Part shown: positions 1 through 7,619 of the stretch, one piece after another
Layout of the letters: every line of letters starts with the position of its first letter
How positions within the stretch are numbered: position 1 is the first letter of the stretch
Program-made: the position numbers and the translations under genes
Source: Burkholderiaceae bacterium
GTDB lineage: Bacteria; Pseudomonadota; Gammaproteobacteria; Burkholderiales; Burkholderiaceae_E
Assembly: GCA_024637395.1 (NCBI GenBank)
Contig: JAGXFG010000017.1
Span: 1-39,122 of the forward strand
DNA length: 39,122 nt
Reading direction: 5' to 3'
The notes under the pieces: model-generated
What the model was told of the DNA's origin: nothing
Database searches by the model: none
Seen by the model: only the letters and a program-made list of their open reading frames with translations

Positions 1-1779
1 ATGTACATGGTCGGGCTCTATGTCGCCTACTGGCTGGTCGCGATGCTGGGTGCCGGGGTGCTGGGTTTCTGGGCCTCGGTGCTGCTGGCGGCACTGATCG
101 TCGGCGTGCTGGGCGCCATTATCGAATTGCTGGTGCTGCGCCGGGTCTACGCCGCGCCCGAACTGTTCCAGCTGCTGGCCACATTCGCGGTGGTGCTGAT
201 CGTGCGCGATGGCGTGCTCTGGCTCTGGGGTGCGGAAGACCTGTTCGGTCCGCGCGCGCCAGGCTTCACCGGCGCGGTCCAGATCCTCGGGCGGGCTTTC
301 CCCGAGTACGACCTGCTGTTGATCGTGGTCGGCCCGCTGGTCCTGCTCCTGCTCTGGCTGCTGTTGCGCCGCACCCGGTTTGGCCTGCTGATCCGCGCTG
401 CAACCCAGGACCGCGAGATGCTCGGGGCCCTGGGAGTCAACCAGGCCTGGCTGTTTACGGCGGTGTTTGCGCTCGGTTCAGGGCTGGCGGCGCTCGGCGG
501 GGCGCTACAGTTGCCGCGCGAGCCGGCCAGCCTCGGGCTCGACCTGAGCGCCATCGGCGATGCCTTCGTGGTAGTCGTGGTGGGCGGCATGGGCAGCATT
601 CCCGGCGCTTTCCTGGCGGCCCTGCTGATCGCCGAGATCAAGGCTGTTTGCTACGGGATCGGGACGGTGGAGATCATGGGGGCGAGCTTCGCGTTCTCCA
701 AGTTGACCATGGTCGTTGAGTTCATGGTGATGGCCGCGGTGCTGATCTGGCGGCCCTGGGGGCTGCTGGGTCGGGCACAGGAGCCGGTCCGGGCCACGAC
801 CATGGTCGAGGAGCCGATGCGCCCGCTGGGTCGCGCGGGCACTTACGGTGTCGCCGTGCTGGTGGCGGCCCTGCTGGCGCTGCCGATCGCTGCGGCGCAC
901 TTCCCGTATGCCACGGTGCTGGCGATCGACGTGCTGATCGCGGTGCTGTTTGCGACCAGCCTGCACTTCATCATGGGGCCCGGCGGGATGACTTCATTCG
1001 GCCACGCCGCCTACTTTGGTCTGGGCGCCTACGGCGTGGCGATGTTTCTGCGCGGCCTGGCGCTGCCGATGGAGATGGCGCTGCTGATGGGGCCGGTCCT
1101 GGCAGTTGCCGGGGCGGTGGTGTTCGGCTGGTTTGCGGTCCGCCTCTCGGGCGTTTATCTGGCCATGCTCACCCTCGCGTTCGGGCAGATTGTCTGGTCG
1201 GTGGTCTTCCAGTGGGACGAGATCACCGGTGGCAGCAACGGCCTGGTCGGACTCTGGCCATCCCCCTGGCTCGAGTCGCGCACGGCCTTCTACTACCTGA
1301 CGCTCGTGCTGGTGGCGGCGAGCGTGTTCCTGCTGCGCCGGATCCTGCTGGCGCCGCTGGGCTACGCCATGCGGGCGGGGCGCGATGCGCCGCTGCGGGC
1401 CGAGGCGACCGGAATCGACGTAGCGCGCACCCACTGGCTCGCGTTCGTCGTCGCCGGCGCCTTCTGTGGCCTGGCAGGGGCGCTGTTCGCCTTTGCCAAG
1501 GGGACCATTTCGCCCGAAACTATTTCGGTCTCGCGCTCGATCGACGCCCTGGTGATGGTGCTGCTTGGCGGGGTGCAGACGCTCTCCGGGCCGATCGTCG
1601 GCGGCGCGGTGTTCGTGATCCTGCAGGACACGATCATGCGTGCGACCGAGTACTGGAGCGCGCTGCTTGGCCTGGTGATCCTCGCGCTGGTGCTGCTGTT
1701 CCCGCAGGGCATCGCCGGTGGGCTGATCGCCCTGGGCCGCCGGCTCCGCGGCGCCATGGCCAGCGGAGCAGGGCGATGA
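1..1779 (+). CDS. Fused LivH-LivM branched-chain amino-acid-type ABC permease (5' truncated)
   Basis: Inner-membrane permease of a LivFGHM-type importer with both permease subunits in one chain. Residues 1 to about 255 resemble LivH, including the cytoplasmic coupling loop with RDREMLGALGVN near 135-147. Residues about 275-580 resemble LivM, with GGMTSFGHAAYFGLGAYG near 327-344 and a second coupling loop GRDAPLRAEATGIDVART near 460-477. The window opens on an ATG, but MYMVGLYVAY matches an internal part of LivH (usually GALYMLGAYVAY), so about 45-50 residues and the true start lie upstream of the window. The stop overlaps the livG start as ATGA. The substrate-binding protein gene is not in view, so the substrate (branched-chain amino acids, urea, amides or other) cannot be decided here. 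Family assignment is firm; substrate is unknown. Confidence 0.9.
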   Translation: MYMVGLYVAYWLVAMLGAGVLGFWASVLLAALIVGVLGAIIELLVLRRVYAAPELFQLLATFAVVLIVRDGVLWLWGAEDLFGPRAPGFTGAVQILGRAFPEYDLLLIVVGPLVLLLLWLLLRRTRFGLLIRAATQDREMLGALGVNQAWLFTAVFALGSGLAALGGALQLPREPASLGLDLSAIGDAFVVVVVGGMGSIPGAFLAALLIAEIKAVCYGIGTVEIMGASFAFSKLTMVVEFMVMAAVLIWRPWGLLGRAQEPVRATTMVEEPMRPLGRAGTYGVAVLVAALLALPIAAAHFPYATVLAIDVLIAVLFATSLHFIMGPGGMTSFGHAAYFGLGAYGVAMFLRGLALPMEMALLMGPVLAVAGAVVFGWFAVRLSGVYLAMLTLAFGQIVWSVVFQWDEITGGSNGLVGLWPSPWLESRTAFYYLTLVLVAASVFLLRRILLAPLGYAMRAGRDAPLRAEATGIDVARTHWLAFVVAGAFCGLAGALFAFAKGTISPETISVSRSIDALVMVLLGGVQTLSGPIVGGAVFVILQDTIMRATEYWSALLGLVILALVLLFPQGIAGGLIALGRRLRGAMASGAGR

Positions 1780-2537
1780 CCGCCCTGCTGCAGGTAACCG
1801 GCCTGCGCAAATCCTTTGGCGGGGTGCGCGCGCTGGCCGGGGTCAGTTTTGCGCTCGCTCGGGGCGAGTTGCTGGCTCTGATCGGCCCCAACGGCGCCGG
1901 CAAGTCGACCTGCTTCAACGTCATCAACGGGCAACTCGCGGCCGACGGCGGCCAGGTGCTGCTCGACGGTGTCGATCTGGCCGGGCGGCGGCCGCGCGAG
2001 ATCTGGCGCCTGGGGGTGGGGCGCACTTTCCAGATGGCCGCGACCTACGGCTCGATGACGGTGGCGGAGAATGTCCAGATGGCGCTGCTCGCGCGCGAGC
2101 GCCAGCTCTGCCGCTGGTGGGTGCGGGCCAGCGAACAGCATCGCGACGAGGCCCTGGAACTGTTGCGGTTGGTGGAGTTGCACGCGGCTGCCGACGCGCC
2201 CTGCGCGACCCTCGCCTACGGCGATTTGAAGGCCCTCGAACTGGCGGTGGCGCTGGCGGGTCGTCCGCAGCTGCTGCTGATGGACGAGCCCACCGCCGGG
2301 ATGGCTCCCGCTGAACGCAATTCGTTGATGGCACTGACCCGCCAACTGGTGCGCGAACGCGGGATCGGCGTGCTCTTCACCGAGCACAGCATGGACGTGG
2401 TCTTTGCCTGTGCCGACCGGATAATCGTGATGGCGCGTGGCGAACTGATCGCCGATGCGGCACCGGAGGCGGTCCGCGCCGACGCGCGGGTGCGCGCCGT
2501 GTACTTCGGCAGCGCGCTGCCGGGGGCGGGGCGATGA
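1776..2537 (+). CDS. livG: LivG-type ABC transporter ATP-binding protein
   Basis: Cytoplasmic ATPase that powers the LivHM permease. It is 253 residues, normal for LivG. Walker A is GPNGAGKS at 36-43, the signature region reads LAYGDLKALELA, Walker B is LLLMDEP at 166-172, and the H-loop histidine is in TEHSMD near residue 204. The signature LAYGD in place of LSGGQ is usual for LivG-type subunits. The ATG at 1776 overlaps the stop of the permease by four bases (ATGA), so translation is probably coupled; the frame is open further upstream but that part lies inside the permease gene. The substrate is not determined by this subunit. Confidence 0.93.
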   Translation: MTALLQVTGLRKSFGGVRALAGVSFALARGELLALIGPNGAGKSTCFNVINGQLAADGGQVLLDGVDLAGRRPREIWRLGVGRTFQMAATYGSMTVAENVQMALLARERQLCRWWVRASEQHRDEALELLRLVELHAAADAPCATLAYGDLKALELAVALAGRPQLLLMDEPTAGMAPAERNSLMALTRQLVRERGIGVLFTEHSMDVVFACADRIIVMARGELIADAAPEAVRADARVRAVYFGSALPGAGR

Positions 2538-3304
2538 TTGCCGCCGGCGGCCGTGGCAAGGAGCCGGTGCGCGCCGCGGCCCGGCCCGAACCGGACGCCC
2601 CGCTGCTCGAGGTCCACGGGCTCGACGCCGGCTATGCCGGCGCGAGGATTCTCTTCGGCCTGGGGCTGGAGGTCCGCGCCGGCGAGGTGGTCGCGCTGAT
2701 GGGCCGCAATGGCGCCGGCAAGTCGACCACGCTCAAGGCGATCATGGGTCTGCTGGCGCGCTGTGGCGGCTCGATCCGCTTTGGCGGGCGCGAGCTGGTC
2801 GGCCTGGAGCCGTTCCGGATCAGTCGGCTCGGACTGGGCTACGTGCCCGAGGACCGGCGCATCTTCACCGACCTCACCGTGCTCGAGAATCTCGAGGTGG
2901 CGCGCCAGCTGCCGCGCCCGGGGGCCCCGGCGTGGACGGTCGAACAACTCTTCGGTCTGTTCCCGAATCTCGCCGAGATGCCGGACCGCCCCGCGGCCCA
3001 GATCAGCGGCGGCGAACAGCAGATGCTCACGGTGGCGCGCACCCTGATGGGCAACCCGCAGCTGCTGCTGCTCGACGAGCCCTCGGAAGGGGTGGCGCCG
3101 CTGATCGTCGAGCAACTGGCGGTGCTGGTCGCCGCCCTCAAGAAACAGGGCCTGGCGGTGCTGCTTTCGGAGCAGAACCTGCCTTTTGCCGAACTGGTCT
3201 GCGACCGTGCCTACGTGCTTGAGAAGGGGCAGATCCGCTTTTCGGGTACGATGGCAGAACTCGCCGGCAACGAGTCGGTGCGGGCCCGCTACCTGGGCGT
3301 CTGA
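2534..3304 (+). CDS. livF: LivF-type ABC transporter ATP-binding protein
   Basis: Second ATPase of the LivFGHM importer. It has 256 residues, slightly longer than usual because about 22 Ala/Pro/Arg-rich residues precede the first beta strand ([11 protein letters not shown]). Walker A is GRNGAGKS at 57-64, the signature ISGGEQQM starts near 157, and Walker B LLLLDEP lies near 177-183. [18 protein letters not shown] is the typical LivF Q-loop region. The ATG at 2534 overlaps the livG stop (ATGA). It could be annotated from a later start, but none has a better ribosome site. Confidence 0.92.
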   Translation: MIAAGGRGKEPVRAAARPEPDAPLLEVHGLDAGYAGARILFGLGLEVRAGEVVALMGRNGAGKSTTLKAIMGLLARCGGSIRFGGRELVGLEPFRISRLGLGYVPEDRRIFTDLTVLENLEVARQLPRPGAPAWTVEQLFGLFPNLAEMPDRPAAQISGGEQQMLTVARTLMGNPQLLLLDEPSEGVAPLIVEQLAVLVAALKKQGLAVLLSEQNLPFAELVCDRAYVLEKGQIRFSGTMAELAGNESVRARYLGV

Positions 3305-3333
3305 GTCTGGTCCGGCGCACCCATGACACTGCC

Positions 3334-4509
3334 ATGATCATCTCTTCTCTGCTCGACACCGACCTCTACAAGTTCACGATGATGCAGGCGGTGTTGCATC
3401 ACTTCCCGGGTGCGCACGTCGAGTACCGTTTCAAGTGCCGCAACAAGGGCATCGACCTGGTGCCCTACATCGGCGAGATCGAGGACGAGATCCAGCACCT
3501 CTGTTCGCTGCGGTTTCGCGAACCCGAGATCGAGTACCTGCGCGAGCTGCGCTTCATCAAGAGCGACTTTGCCGATTTCCTCGGCCTGTTCAAGATGAAC
3601 CGCAAGTACATCACCGTGCGGCCGTCGACCAGGGTCGAGGGCGAGATCGAGATCGACGTCAAGGGCCCCTGGCTGCACACGATCATGTTCGAGATTCCGG
3701 TGCTGGCGATAGTCAACGAAATCTACTTTCGCAATACCCAGCCGGATCCCGATTTCGAGGAGGGGAGGCGGCGGCTCGCCGCGAAGATCGACCTGACGGA
3801 CGCCAGCCCGGACCTGGAGGGGCTGCGGATTGCCGATTACGGCACCAGGCGCCGCTTCAGCAAGAGCTGGCAGGAGGAGGTACTGCTGACCTGTCGGGAC
3901 CGCCTCGGCGAGCACTATGCCGGCACCTCGAACGTCTACTTTGCGCGCAAGCACGGGGTGTTGCCGCTCGGGACGATGGCCCACGAATACCTGCAGGCCT
4001 GCCAGGCCCTCGGTCCCCGGCTGCGCGACTCGCAGAAGTTCGGATTCGAGAGTTGGGCGCGCGAGTATCGCGGCGACCTGGGAATCGCGCTCACGGACGT
4101 CTACGGGATGGACGCGTTCCTGCGCGATTTCGACATGTACTTCTGCAAGCTCTTCGACGGCGCCCGCCACGATTCGGGCGATCCATTCGAATGGGGAGAG
4201 CGGTTGATTCGCCACTTCGAGGAGAACCGGGTCGATCCGCGAACCAAGACGCTGGTGTTTTCGGACTCGCTCAACTTCCCCCTGGCGATCGAGCTCTACC
4301 TGCGGTTCAAGGATCGAGCGCGGGTGGCCTTTGGCATCGGCACCAATCTGACCAACGACCTCGGCTATGAGGCGCTGCAGATCGTGATGAAGATGGTGCG
4401 GTGCAACGGACAGCCAGTGGCCAAGCTCAGCGACTCGCCCGCCAAGAACATGTGCGAGGACGAGGCTTACGTCGGCTACCTGCGCCAGGTATTCCAAATC
4501 AAGCAATGA
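3334..4509 (+). CDS. pncB: Nicotinate phosphoribosyltransferase
   Basis: Converts nicotinate and PRPP to nicotinate mononucleotide with ATP hydrolysis, the first step of the Preiss-Handler NAD salvage pathway in the cytoplasm. The 391-residue length fits bacterial PncB. The N-terminus [15 protein letters not shown] is the family hallmark. [14 protein letters not shown] contains His217, which aligns with the histidine phosphorylated in the E. coli enzyme. [12 protein letters not shown] and the FSDSLNF / GIGTNLTND segments form the phosphate and PRPP site. It starts 29 bases after livF on the same strand, so it may be read from the transporter operon; no clear own promoter is visible in the short gap. 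Confidence 0.95.
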   Translation: MIISSLLDTDLYKFTMMQAVLHHFPGAHVEYRFKCRNKGIDLVPYIGEIEDEIQHLCSLRFREPEIEYLRELRFIKSDFADFLGLFKMNRKYITVRPSTRVEGEIEIDVKGPWLHTIMFEIPVLAIVNEIYFRNTQPDPDFEEGRRRLAAKIDLTDASPDLEGLRIADYGTRRRFSKSWQEEVLLTCRDRLGEHYAGTSNVYFARKHGVLPLGTMAHEYLQACQALGPRLRDSQKFGFESWAREYRGDLGIALTDVYGMDAFLRDFDMYFCKLFDGARHDSGDPFEWGERLIRHFEENRVDPRTKTLVFSDSLNFPLAIELYLRFKDRARVAFGIGTNLTNDLGYEALQIVMKMVRCNGQPVAKLSDSPAKNMCEDEAYVGYLRQVFQIKQ

Positions 4510-4551
4510 ACCGCGTCCGACCCGCCCGCGAACCAGGTGGAGGTTGCGCCG

Positions 4552-4833
4552 ATGGCTGAGCTGCGTATCAAGCGCCAGCATGGGTTGGGTCTGGCAGAGG
4601 CCCGGCTGGCGGCCCAGCGGGTCGCCGATGAGCTGGCTTCCTCGCTACAGGTGAGGAGCGCCTGGGATGGCGATACCCTGCGCTTCTCGCGCAGCGGGAT
4701 CGACGGGTCGCTCAAGGTCAGCGCCGACGACGTCGAGGTGGTCGCCCGGCTGGGCATGCTGGTGGCGATGCTCAAGCCGCAGATCGAGGCCCGCGTCAAT
4801 CGCGATTTCGACGAGTACTTCGGCAGCGCGTAG
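4552..4833 (+). CDS. Polyhydroxyalkanoic acid system family protein
   Basis: Small protein of 93 residues resembling the PHA granule-associated family often called 'polyhydroxyalkanoic acid system protein' (PF09650-like). The pattern is MAELRIKRQHGLGL, then ALAEARLAAQ-type helices, RFSRSGIDGSLKV and a C-terminal helix ending in FDEYFG. The ATG at 4552 was chosen because GGTGGAGG lies about 8 bases upstream; the in-frame GTG at 4537 overlaps that site. The family is linked to polyhydroxyalkanoate granules by neighbourhood in other bacteria, but the molecular role is not well defined. No pha synthase or phasin gene is in view. The convergent neighbour is an acyl-CoA-binding protein. Confidence 0.75.
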   Translation: MAELRIKRQHGLGLAEARLAAQRVADELASSLQVRSAWDGDTLRFSRSGIDGSLKVSADDVEVVARLGMLVAMLKPQIEARVNRDFDEYFGSA

Positions 4834-4842
4834 CCGCTGCTG

Positions 4843-5097
4843 CTACTTGAGGCTCTCGACCAGCGCAACGTACTGGGTCATCGCCTCTTCCTTGCCGGTG
4901 CCGCTGAGTTCGTGCCATGCGTCCCACTTGGCGCGGGCGACGAAGTCGGTCATCCCCGGACGCTCGCCATCGGCATCACCGGTGCCCGCCTGTTTGAACA
5001 GGGCGTAGAGCTTGAGCATGGTCATGTTGTCCGGGCGTTCGGACAACTGCTTGGAGTCTGCCACTGCCCGCTGAAACCGCTGGTCCAAATCGCTCAT
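4843..5097 (-). CDS. Acyl-CoA-binding protein
   Basis: Cytoplasmic four-helix protein of 84 residues that binds medium- and long-chain acyl-CoA esters. The family pattern is clear: LYALFKQAGTGD, then ERPGM, then AKWDAWHELSGTGKEEAM and a final tyrosine helix (QYVALVESLK), which together carry the conserved Tyr, Lys and Trp ligand contacts. The minus-strand ATG at 5095-5097 has GGGAGAA about 6 bases upstream. A much longer reading frame continues upstream, but it runs antisense through the antiporter gene and is not real. The stop is 9 bases from the stop of the convergent PHA-system gene. Bacterial ACBPs are patchily distributed; a role in handling acyl-CoA for fatty acid or PHA metabolism is inference. 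Confidence 0.93.
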   Translation of the reverse strand: MSDLDQRFQRAVADSKQLSERPDNMTMLKLYALFKQAGTGDADGERPGMTDFVARAKWDAWHELSGTGKEEAMTQYVALVESLK

Positions 5098-5210
5098 GAA
5101 TATTCTCCCGAAGACGGCGCGCGTTTGACAGTATAGGCGCGGCCGGCGATCGCGGCGGCGGCGCCGAACCCGACCGCGGTGGTCGTGTGCGGCATCGGCA
5201 AGAGCTTCAT

Positions 5211-5216
5211 TATGAT
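5211..5216 (+). promoter_or_regulatory. Candidate -10 element (TATGAT) before the antiporter-like gene
   Basis: TATGAT matches five of six bases of the sigma-70 -10 consensus and would place transcription start near 5223. No good -35 hexamer is found 16-18 bases upstream. Its value is mainly that it argues against translation starting at 5179 or 5212 and supports the TTG at 5263. Confidence 0.25.
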
Positions 5217-5262
5217 ATGTTTCGAGCCCGACGACGCAAAAAATCAGAGACAGGGGTTTCGC

Positions 5263-6519
5263 TTGAATCCTACGACCATTCAGATCGTCGCTGCAGTCCT
5301 GTTCGCGACCGCCGTGGTGCACACGTTCTCGGCGGCTGCCTTCGAACGGTTGGCACATCGCTACCCCGCCCACGGCGGGATCCTGCACCTGCTCGGGGAA
5401 GTCGAGGCGGTGTTCGGCTTCTGGGCGATGATCATGATCGTCTTCATGGGCTTCGCGGCCGGCAAGGAAGTGGCGGTCGGCTACATCGAATCGCGCAAGT
5501 TCACCGAGCCGCTGTTCGTGTTCGCGATCATGGTGATCGCCGGGAGCCGGCCGATCCTGCACTTTGCAGCGGGGGCAGTGCGGGTACTTGCGGCGATGAT
5601 CCCGCTGCCGCGCTCGATCTCCACTTACTTCGTGGCGCTGGCGCTGTTGCCGATGCTGGGATCGTTCATTACCGAGCCGGCGGCGATGACGCTGGGTGCT
5701 TTCCTGTTGCGTGACCGGTTCTATTCGGCCGGGCTGTCGGACCGGCTGAAATACGCCACGCTCGGCGTGTTGTTCGTCAACGTATCGATCGGCGGGGTGC
5801 TCACGCCCTACGCCGCGCCGCCGGTGCTGATGGTGGCTGCGACCTGGAGCTGGGACCTGATGTTCATGATCACCCATTTCGGGTGGCGCTCGATACTCGC
5901 CGTGCTCGTCAATGCCAGCGTGGTGACCATCCTGTTCCGGCGTGAACTGCTGCAGGTCACGATGGTCGAGGACACCGATACCAGGGCCATGCCGGTGCCA
6001 ATGGTGGCGATCCATATTGCATTTCTGGTTGGCGTCGTGGTTTTTGCGCACCATCCGCCGATGTTCCTCGGGCTGTTCCTGTTTTTCCTGGGATTTGCCT
6101 CCGCCTACGAACGTTTCCAGGACCGTCTGATTCTGCGCGAAGGGCTGCTGGTTGCTTTCTTCCTTGCGGGCCTGGTGGTGCTCGGTGGCCAGCAGCAATG
6201 GTGGCTGCAGACGCTGCTCTCGCACATGAGCTCAACGGCGATCTTCTACGGGGCGACGGCGCTGACGGCGATCACCGATAACGCCGCGCTGACCTACCTC
6301 GGGTCGCTGGCCAGCGGGCTGAGCGACGAATTCAAGTACTCGCTGGTGGCCGGTGCCGTCAGCGGCGGCGGGCTCACGGTGATCGCCAACGCCCCCAACC
6401 CGGCGGGCTACTCGATTCTGAAGAGCCGCTTCCCCGACGGCGAGATCAGCGCGATCAAGCTGTTGCTCGCGGCGTTGCCGGCGACCGTGGTCGCTATCGC
6501 CGCGTTCCGTTGGCTGTAG
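5263..6519 (+). CDS. Putative Na+/H+ antiporter-type membrane protein
   Basis: Polytopic inner-membrane protein of about 418 residues with roughly ten or eleven hydrophobic segments. It resembles the 'putative Na+/H+ antiporter' family (PF07399-like). Conserved-looking stretches are GSFITEPAAMTLGAFLL near 134-150, TALTAITDNAALTYLGSL near 331-348 and GGGLTVIANAPNPAGYSIL near 369-387; polar and acidic residues inside membrane segments suggest ion transport. I chose the TTG at 5263 because an AGGGG site lies just upstream and the hydrophobic region begins at once; longer frames start at 5179 or 5212 without a ribosome site. Ion specificity and direction have not been shown and are inferred from the family name only. 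Confidence 0.78.
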   Translation: MNPTTIQIVAAVLFATAVVHTFSAAAFERLAHRYPAHGGILHLLGEVEAVFGFWAMIMIVFMGFAAGKEVAVGYIESRKFTEPLFVFAIMVIAGSRPILHFAAGAVRVLAAMIPLPRSISTYFVALALLPMLGSFITEPAAMTLGAFLLRDRFYSAGLSDRLKYATLGVLFVNVSIGGVLTPYAAPPVLMVAATWSWDLMFMITHFGWRSILAVLVNASVVTILFRRELLQVTMVEDTDTRAMPVPMVAIHIAFLVGVVVFAHHPPMFLGLFLFFLGFASAYERFQDRLILREGLLVAFFLAGLVVLGGQQQWWLQTLLSHMSSTAIFYGATALTAITDNAALTYLGSLASGLSDEFKYSLVAGAVSGGGLTVIANAPNPAGYSILKSRFPDGEISAIKLLLAALPATVVAIAAFRWL

Positions 6520-6526
6520 TGTTGCG

Positions 6527-7117
6527 GTGACGCAGTCAGACGGCGGCAGCGCCCGCGAAGTCCTCGACTTCTGGTTCGGTTCGCCGGGCGAGGATCACTT
6601 CGGAAAGTCACGCCGGCAGTGGTTCGTCAAGGATCCGGAATTCGACGCCGAGATCGCGCGCCGTTTTGGCGCAATCGTGGCGGCCGCGCTGGCTGGCGGC
6701 CTGGACCACTGGCAGGCGAGCCCGCAAATGGAACTCGTCCGCATCCTGGTCCTCGACCAGTTCACCCGCAACATCTTTCGCGGCACGGCAGCAATGTTCG
6801 CCGGCGACGAACTGGCGCTGACGGCCGCCACGGCGCTCGTCGATGGCGGTCGGGACCGCGAACTCCTGCCTGTGCAGCGCGCTTTCTGTTACCTTCCGTT
6901 CGAGCACTCGGAGGCGCTCGCCGACCAGGATCGGGCGGTGCAGTTGTTCGAGACGCTGCGCGCCGACGCGCAGGCCGGCGGGATGCTCGACTGGGCTCTA
7001 CGGCACCGCGAGATAATTCAACGCTTCGGTCGGTTCCCCCATCGCAACGAGCTGTTGGGGCGAGTTTCCAGCGCTGCCGAAATCGATTTTCTGAGCCAGC
7101 CAGGATCGCGTTTCTGA
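6527..7117 (+). CDS. DUF924 family protein
   Basis: 196-residue cytoplasmic helical protein of the DUF924 family. Family marks are DFWFG at 14-18, LDQFTRNIFRGT at 76-87, PFEHSE at 124-129 and FGRFPHRN at 167-174. The fold is TPR-like, and no enzymatic reaction is established for the family. The start is a GTG at 6527, seven bases after the stop of the antiporter-like gene, so the two are probably cotranscribed. It is followed after 31 bases by a small membrane protein. Function unknown. Confidence 0.85.
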   Translation: MTQSDGGSAREVLDFWFGSPGEDHFGKSRRQWFVKDPEFDAEIARRFGAIVAAALAGGLDHWQASPQMELVRILVLDQFTRNIFRGTAAMFAGDELALTAATALVDGGRDRELLPVQRAFCYLPFEHSEALADQDRAVQLFETLRADAQAGGMLDWALRHREIIQRFGRFPHRNELLGRVSSAAEIDFLSQPGSRF

Positions 7118-7148
7118 GATTCGACCGGCAGACCAACGGAGGAGCTGG

Positions 7149-7592
7149 ATGTACAAGCTGTGGATTTTTCTGCACCTGTTCGGAGTAGTGGTCTGGGTCG
7201 GCGGGATGTTCTTCGTGCTGCACTGCCTGCGCCCGGCGCTGGCCGATCTGCAACCGGCGCTCCGGCCACCGCTGATGGTCGGAGTTCTCGAACGATTCTT
7301 CCGTTACGTGACCGCTTCGATCGTGCTGATCTGGGTCAGCGGCGCCGGGCTGGCGGCTGGTATCGGCCGCCAGGCGATGCAGCATGGGGTGTTGACGATG
7401 ATCGTGCTGGCGGTGGTGATGACGGCGGTCTTTGGCTGGATCAGACTGGGCCAGTTTCCCCGCGTCAGGCAGGCGCTGGCGGTGTCCGATCTGCCCGGCG
7501 CTGCCGCGCTGCTCGAGCGCCTGCGGCGCCTGGTGCTCCTGAACATGGTGCTCGGCATACTGGCGATCGCCGCCGTGACCATCTGGCGCTGA
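7149..7592 (+). CDS. CopD-like four-helix membrane protein
   Basis: 147-residue integral membrane protein with hydrophobic helices near 5-25, 50-73, 80-100 and 128-146. HLFGVVVWVGGMFF in the first helix resembles the His/Trp motif of CopD-family and related heme or copper-associated membrane proteins. A strong GGAGGAG ribosome site stands just before the ATG at 7149. It follows the DUF924 gene and precedes recC by 27 bases. Whether it handles copper, binds heme or does something else cannot be told from sequence; the CopD label is fold-level only. Confidence 0.7.
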   Translation: MYKLWIFLHLFGVVVWVGGMFFVLHCLRPALADLQPALRPPLMVGVLERFFRYVTASIVLIWVSGAGLAAGIGRQAMQHGVLTMIVLAVVMTAVFGWIRLGQFPRVRQALAVSDLPGAAALLERLRRLVLLNMVLGILAIAAVTIWR

Positions 7593-7619
7593 GCGCGACC
7601 TGGCAGCGGGAACTCTCCC

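Noticed and set aside
5125-5130. TTGACA, a perfect -35 hexamer before the antiporter-like gene
   Set aside because: No -10-like sequence lies 15-19 bases downstream (the region is GC-only), so it is probably chance.
5098-6225. Long minus-strand extension of the acyl-CoA-binding protein (460 residues)
   Set aside because: The added part is antisense to the antiporter-like gene. The 84-residue form has its own ATG with a ribosome site and the full ACBP domain.
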